A program made the translations under genes and the position numbers. A stretch of DNA of 12,991 bases from Basidiobolus heterosporus B8920 (taxonomy: Eukaryota > Basidiobolomycota > Basidiobolomycetes > Basidiobolales > Basidiobolaceae). The DNA is taken from the NCBI GenBank assembly GCA_000697455.1, contig JNET01031512.1:1-12991 (forward strand), given 5' to 3'. Positions within the stretch are counted from its first letter, which is position 1. Every line of letters begins with the position of its first letter. The notes under the pieces were generated by a model, which saw nothing but the letters and a program-made list of their open reading frames with translations, did not search any database and was not told the DNA's origin. Positions 8,436 to 12,991 of this stretch are shown in pieces.

Positions 8436-11249
8436 ATGAGCGGGAGAGATGGCCGTCGTAGTCGAGGTGTTTATAGATCAGCACTTACACAAGGAAATAA
8501 TAGTAGTTCCCGTGGATCAAGAGGCCCTCTGCGGAGTAAAAATAATGTTCTAGCAAGAGTGGGAGGTCTAACAGATAGTACAGATCGAGATGGCGATATT
8601 GATATGAGTGGATCGGCTGCTGGTGCTGGACAACCAAGATTGTAAGTACGCCCTGGTCGTTTGCTGAGTTCTTCACATGAAATCTAACAAATCTTATTTG
8701 TTATTGCACGAATTAAACATTTAGCTCTCCATATGGTGGTGGTCGTGGCCGTGGTAGGGGAAATAAGCACACCGGACCTATGCGTTCTAGCAACACTCCA
8801 GTTGAATTATCTGTAAGTAATATTTCGCTTTCCTCAATTCTTATTATGTCTTGATAAAATTTCACGAGTCATTAGCTATACACGCTACCTGTATATATTC
8901 TACTCGGCATTTCAATATAATATTAAATCTATTTTACGTTTGTCAATAAAAGATCACCGGTTATGAGGGAGGAACCCAAGAAGACTTGCTCGCTTTTCTT
9001 AAGAGGAAAGCACACAGACCACTTGTGATTTCCGAGGTATGTAGAATTTATTTCTAGATTTTCCAGTTTTTTACTTACTGATTAGCTATTTAGATTCGAT
9101 ACGAAAACGGTACAATGTACTTTGAGGTCGAACATATGGGACAAGCAAAAACACTACAAAAGCTCTCTGGAATCAGGTTTGCTGGCTCACAGGTAGAGAA
9201 CACAAAACCTAAAAATCCATTGATATCAACGCGTTAACCACAACAAATGATGCTTTTATTGCAGCTTTTTATAAAGATAAAAGCCAGCGCCATGGAGATG
9301 GAATCATCAACGTCGCAGGTCGTGAGCACCATTGAGACTCTTCGTACTTTTTTGACTTCCCGCTATGTAGCTGAACACAAATATTTGAACTTGGAGAATA
9401 TGGATGGCGATCCCATCATTCGACGTGCCAAAATTCGTGGAATTGGAACTGCCGGGCCCAACTCTAACATAGGCCCAGCGATCTTTAAATTGACTTCCGA
9501 AATGTTTCCTGATGTATGGTATCATATAGGATTAACCTCACATATCCAAGAGAGTTCCAAGATTAACTTTTCTTTGAACCAGGTCCAATCCCTATCGCTC
9601 GCCTCAAACAAACTCAGGAACCTTTCACCTCTTGCGACTATGTCTCACTTTTTACCTCACATCCAAAACATCTCTCTGAAAGACAACAACATTCAGCAAT
9701 ACCGTGATTTGGATAGTCTAAGCGGAAACACTAAACTCAAGGAATTGAAGGAGTTAGTACTCCTTGGAAATCCCTTGAGAGATAATGAGGTCAAAAAGTC
9801 GGGGGATGATAGTAGTTATCGCAGGTATGCTGTGGTTCCTTTTGACTATAAATAATAATCCACGCATCCTAACCTTGCCATTTTCAAAGTGAAATCACGA
9901 GAAGATTCCCCTTCCTCAAAGTACTTGATCAAATTCCAGTCGGACCTACCATTCAATTCGATGTGTCTGAGGTCGAGTCAGTAGCTACCGGGGATACCGT
10001 CCTACCAGCATCTGTTCAGAAGGGATTTGTGGATTCTGAGGGAACCAATGCCATGGTTACTGATTTTTTGACGAGGTTGGTGTACATTACGGACCTATTT
10101 ACACTCTCCCACTGCTCGTTTTTAACACTCGTGACACAGATATTTCAATTTGTACGACAATAACAGACAAGCTCTACTGGATATATATGATGACGATTCA
10201 GTGTTCTCCTACATGGTGAATGTCACGCATCCGCCACGTTCCAGACGTACAACAACAAAGACTCTTCCTGATTGGGGTCAATACATCAGTTCTAGTCGAA
10301 ACCTTACCCGTGTTAAAGATTTAAGTATGGAATTTCGATGACTTCAATTCGTGTCTGTACCCATTTTTAATAGTACTCTTTAGCAAAAAGAACGGCGTCA
10401 TTAAATATTGGCGCCATTGCCATTGTGAACGCTTTGGCGCAACTTCCTGCAACCCAACATCCCATCCAAGATCAAAGCAAGTTTTGTTATGATACCTGGC
10501 AGCTACCCCAAGTTCCTTCTGGTGCCGCAGTTATTTTCATTGTACTCCATGGGGAATTCACCGAAGGTATTTTTCCTGTAATCTGCCAAGTTTAACAAAC
10601 AGTTCACCTATTTCCAATATAGGGCTAGAGGGCATTGAACGCTCATTTGATCGAACCTTTATGATTTCACCTCCAACACCCGGATCCAAGTATGTTCAAG
10701 TGCTATTTTATTCTCATGTGTAGCCAACAGGGACTTATAAGAGGTTAAGAGCACATCAGGCAGGTCTCCCCTATGTTATTAGGAGTGATCAATTAAGTGT
10801 AAGGCACCATGTCGATTCCACCGGATGGAAAGTAGATTCCAGTACCGCACCCGCGCCCGCACCTACAGCTGCTGCCACCGCTATCAACGCAATGGCTGCA
10901 CCATCACCTGGGGCACCTCTGCAAACCAATCCAGTGGACCCAATGATGGCAGGATTAGTATGTTTATCTTAAATGTTGCGTATGTAGCGAAGTTGATGCT
11001 TATAGCGGTTCATATTCACAGAATCCTTCACAACAAGCACAAATCGAGGAACTCCGACGAAATACTGGCCTTAATGTCGCATTTGCGATCCAATGTCTTT
11101 CAGAAAATCAATGGAATATGGAGACCGCTATCCAAGCTTTTCAACGACTGAAGGTATGCATTTACTAAATACTATATCTAGAAAGAATGATGATTAACGC
11201 TAGCATACTTTAGTCTATGAATGTTATTCCACCCGAGGCGTTTGCTTAA
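8436..11249 (+). CDS. mex67: mRNA export receptor Mex67 (NXF/TAP family; 13 exons, 654 aa)
   Basis: Mex67, with Mtr2, carries mRNPs through the nuclear pore by binding FG repeats. Exons: 8436-8641, 8725-8812, 8953-9036, 9094-9192, 9265-9513, 9583-9824, 9890-10075, 10140-10324, 10384-10566, 10623-10689, 10750-10957, 11022-11153, 11214-11249. The frame stays open for 654 residues (yeast 599). Domains in order: an Arg/Gly-rich N-terminus with GGGRGRGRG; a degenerate RRM-like domain near 100-170; leucine-rich repeats near 240-320 (VQSLSLASNKLRNLSPL, IQNISLKDNNI, LKELVLLGNPLRD); an NTF2-like domain from about 378 (FLTRYFNLYDNNRQALLDIY) that would pair with Mtr2; an Ala/Pro linker near 563-598; and a TAP-C/UBA domain at 600-654 ending NVIPPEAFA, the FG-binding module. 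Intron 5 (9514-9582) is 69 nt and has no stop. Intron 10 has two usable acceptors, at 10743 and 10749. Confidence 0.95.
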
Positions 11250-11333
11250 CTTTATATAGACTCCATTCTTTCTTTACGTTCACGAATATCACTTGAATTG
11301 AAAATATCTTTAATGACCTTTCACAAACCCCCA

Positions 11334-11339
11334 AATAAA
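11334..11339 (+). terminator. Probable poly(A) signal of mex67
   Basis: AATAAA lies 84 nt after the mex67 stop codon. If used, the mex67 transcript would end near 11350-11370, before most of the unassigned open stretch. Confidence 0.4.
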
Positions 11340-11401
11340 TGACTTTGTTGAGTTTAGCTTTCGAATGTGGAAGCCTACCGTAACTATATTTGGTACGAAG
11401 A

Positions 11402-11681
11402 ATGGATTATCGAGGCGCTTGCTCTTATTGGCCAAAGTATCTAAAGCTACTCCAACCTACCATTCAAGCATTAATCTTTGTAAATCGGGGTTCCTACCAC
11501 AAGGGAACGGGTCAATATATGTCCGGTCTAGATCGCGTCATAGGAGATAGTGTCCCAATAGATACGGATAAATATGGACGCCAACGTGGATTGAGACAGG
11601 TGTGGATAGTTATTTCATTGGATCACTTCACAGCGTGGCTGACCATCTTCGTTGAGTGATCTTCAGACTATAGTTTCCTGA
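11402..11681 (+). CDS. Candidate small gene or coding remnant, unrecognised
   Basis: From ATG 11402 the frame runs open to a stop at 11657-11659 (85 residues). With an intron at 11600-11666 (GTGTGG..CTTCAG, 67 nt, CTGAC branch-like site 25 nt before the acceptor) it would instead end TIVS-stop at 11681, giving 70 residues. The peptide reads as protein-like in composition: YLKLLQPTIQALIFVNRG, then YMSGLDRVIGDSVPIDTDKY. Another frame (11358-11441) also looks protein-like, with NYIWYEEWIIEALALIG. No family is recognised and no domain is visible. It could be a small gene, exons of a longer gene with unseen splicing, a decayed gene, or chance in a 3' UTR. Low confidence throughout. Confidence 0.25.
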
Positions 11682-11837
11682 AAGAACCAATCTGATTGCT
11701 ACCCCGCCTTTCCATTCACTCGGGGACTTTCCTTTGAAAGTTCCATGACGAACCTTTAAAACCCCCATACCGCGTTGATGAGGAAGCTTCTAGAATAAGC
11801 GTGCATCAGCAATACACTATAGGCTTAATCAAAGAGA

Positions 11838-11843
11838 TTTATT
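11838..11843 (-). terminator. Probable poly(A) signal of the zinc-finger gene
   Basis: TTTATT on the + strand reads AATAAA on the minus strand, 50 nt after the zinc-finger stop codon, a typical fungal spacing. Confidence 0.4.
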
Positions 11844-11893
11844 GTATGTACATATCTATACTGAAAAGGGGAGTTGTTATTTACAAAAGTAGA

Positions 11894-12469
11894 TCATGGG
11901 TTCAAGAGGGATTCGACTGAGAAGAGTGAGCTAGTCTTTGACATGATCTCTGATTTTGGATAGGTGTTCAGTGGTAGTTTCCATTGGTCTATTGCGGTGT
12001 CTATTGTAGTGTCCATTGCGGTGAATGGTACAAGCTTGCTTCCTACTTCGGTTGGAGTTATTGGGCTTGCTGGTTCTGATGAAGCTGAGAACTTGCTTCT
12101 TTTGTTCCCCAAGTCTAGGCTCAGATCTTCAATTCTATGTTTAAAGATAAGCGTGACGCTCTCCTTAGGGGAGCCGGATGGGCTTTTGCTGTGGATGCGT
12201 TTGTGCCTTAATAGTTCATCAGACCGAGCAAAGCTCTTCAAACACCCGTAGAAATCACAATGATATGGCTTTTCGCCGGTATGCGTCCGAAGATGTCTCG
12301 TGCGGTGCTCAAGGCGATTAAAGGATTTGTCACACAGGTTACACGCGTATGGACGAGGTGCCTTTGCTGCGTTAGTTGCTACTGAAAAAGTGTGAAAGAA
12401 CGGGTTGGGCAGCGAGGATTTTTTGTCCCTGTTGAGTAAGCTTGTGATGTTCAATGGGCCGCTGTTCAT
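11894..12469 (-). CDS. C2H2 zinc-finger transcription factor, Mig1/CreA-like (191 aa)
   Basis: This is an intronless gene. Two adjacent C2H2 fingers occupy residues 41-93. Finger 1 (ligands C43, C46, H59, H63) carries [19 protein letters not shown], and finger 2 (C71, C76, H89, H93) carries [14 protein letters not shown]. The RLEH..TRH and RSDELxRH helices match fungal Mig1/CreA carbon-catabolite repressors and metazoan Egr-type fingers that bind GC-rich boxes. It should act in the nucleus, probably as a glucose-responsive repressor, but the wider family includes other regulators. At 191 residues it is much shorter than CreA (about 400). The fingers are not at the extreme N-terminus, and the tail has S/T-P sites (SPSGSP, SPITPT) and ends [14 protein letters not shown] 12469 is used; the frame extends three codons further but only to a GTG. 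A TATA box lies 44 nt upstream of the ATG. Confidence 0.87.
   Translation of the reverse strand: MNSGPLNITSLLNRDKKSSLPNPFFHTFSVATNAAKAPRPYACNLCDKSFNRLEHRTRHLRTHTGEKPYHCDFYGCLKSFARSDELLRHKRIHSKSPSGSPKESVTLIFKHRIEDLSLDLGNKRSKFSASSEPASPITPTEVGSKLVPFTAMDTTIDTAIDQWKLPLNTYPKSEIMSKTSSLFSVESLLNP
11986..12023 (-). repeat. Three-copy 12-bp in-frame repeat in the zinc-finger gene
   Basis: On the + strand the segments TCTATTGCGGTG, TCTATTGTAGTG and TCCATTGCGGTG follow in tandem. They encode the repetitive [10 protein letters not shown] stretch after the fingers. The unit is a multiple of three, so copy-number change would keep frame. Confidence 0.65.
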
Positions 12470-12512
12470 CTCGAACACAATGACACTAGTGTTCCCAGGG
12501 TGGACGCGGACC

Positions 12513-12520
12513 TATTTATA
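12513..12520 (-). promoter_or_regulatory. TATA box of the zinc-finger gene
   Basis: TATTTATA on the + strand reads TATAAATA on the minus strand, ending 44 nt before ATG 12469. This matches the TATA consensus and implies a very short 5' leader. TATA promoters are typical of regulated rather than constitutive fungal genes, which suits a nutrient-responsive regulator. Confidence 0.5.
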
Positions 12521-12654
12521 CGATAAGCCAACAAAAAACCCGAGACCTAGATCTGCCCATCCGTGATTTAGACCTCCATTTCATCATTCGCGGTAAAGTT
12601 TACTTTTGGATTGGATGTGGATGTTCTATAGGAATTCGGGGTAAAGGTCAGGTG

Positions 12655-12746
12655 CTACATCCTTTTCCACTCACTGAACCCCCATTGCACCTGTTGAGCT
12701 TGTTTAAGGAAATCAACATCCTCGGGCCGTCTTTTGTAGTCTATAC
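12655..12746 (-). CDS. Probable 3'-terminal exon of an unrecognised gene (partial, runs off the right edge)
   Basis: After a splice acceptor (CCAATTCAG, with a CTGAT branch-like site just upstream) the minus strand reads 29 protein-like residues to TAG at 12657-12655: KRRPEDVDFLKQAQQ then WGFSEWKRM. Farther upstream, from the right edge to about 12887, one minus-strand frame is open (SHAPSRIHMDGNEVSRS, then TINIQPI) and ends at a good GTAAGA donor. The phases agree, a final G joining to GT, but the intron would be about 140 nt, longer than others here, so an intervening small exon may be missed. The product is not recognised. Its stop lies 186 nt upstream of the zinc-finger ATG, in tandem orientation. 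Confidence 0.45.
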
Positions 12747-12991
12747 CTGAATTGGATGCTCATCAGATATGTCGTTGGCTTATCTATTATTGATAACATA
12801 GGGTATACCTTATCTTTCTTCGGTAAAGTGAAACGAGGATATGTGTTTAAGGCTGGTAGAGATGCTAGAATCTCTCAAAATAGAAGGTTTCTTACCTATT
12901 GGCTGAATGTTGATGGTTGTGGTAGTCAAACTCCTAGATACTTCATTTCCATCCATGTGGATGCGAGATGGGGCGTGGCTGTGGCTGTTGC

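Larger units (their letters stand above)
11250..11893. other. Intergenic region after mex67 with 3' UTRs and an unassigned open stretch
   Basis: This 644-base gap lies between the convergent mex67 and zinc-finger genes. It holds the probable poly(A) signals of both. Between them, at about 11341-11681 on the + strand, two frames read as protein-like (see the separate candidate entry). From 11682 to 11830 I see nothing coding. Confidence 0.6.

Noticed and set aside
11964-12251. + strand open frame of 95 codons across the zinc-finger gene
   Set aside because: It is antisense to the clearly conserved C2H2 gene and its tail repeat.
1-12991. Biosynthetic cluster or defence-type multi-gene system
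   Set aside because: The neighbours are unrelated housekeeping genes on both strands; the phosphopantetheinyl transferase is of the mitochondrial AcpS type and no synthase gene is nearby.

Overview
The window looks like nuclear DNA from a fungus, most likely an early-diverging (zygomycete-grade) one, though the lineage cannot be fixed from sequence alone. The evidence is: fungal-type housekeeping genes (Mex67, Trm10, Ppt2-like AcpS, a Gvp36-type BAR protein, a Mig1/CreA-like zinc finger), many short introns (mostly 52-80 nt, GT..AG, often with CTRAY-like branch sites), compact spacing, and the standard genetic code. I saw no rRNA, tRNA, CRISPR array, transposon or viral relic.

Layout, left to right. 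1-492 (+): 3' end of an unrecognised gene encoding a hydrophobic segment plus a helical tail. 593-1986 (+): eight-exon BAR-domain protein. 2270-2807 (-): three-exon holo-ACP synthase, convergent with the BAR gene, with facing AATAAA signals only about 30 nt apart. 3041-4135 (-): five-exon Trm10 tRNA m1G9 methyltransferase. 4442-7778 (-): five-exon gene for a 1026-residue, mostly disordered acidic protein ending in coiled coil, one membrane segment and a short tail; this is the most unusual protein here. 7779-8435: shared divergent promoter region. 8436-11249 (+): thirteen-exon mRNA export receptor Mex67. 11250-11893: 3' UTRs plus a protein-like open stretch that I cannot assign. 11894-12469 (-): intronless two-finger Mig1/CreA-like factor with a TATA box. 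12655-12746 (-): probable terminal exon of a gene that runs off the right edge.

The genes do not form a pathway or cluster. They are independent housekeeping and regulatory genes: membrane shaping, mitochondrial ACP activation, tRNA modification, a possible membrane-anchored scaffold, mRNA export and transcriptional control. All multi-exon models were joined by hand from splice signals and reading frame, and each keeps frame from start to stop. I found no clear novel multi-gene system. The points most worth a second look are the 1026-residue protein, an exact 12-bp inverted repeat across the AcpS start codon, a stop-free 3n intron in the Mex67 LRR region, and the unassigned stretch after Mex67.
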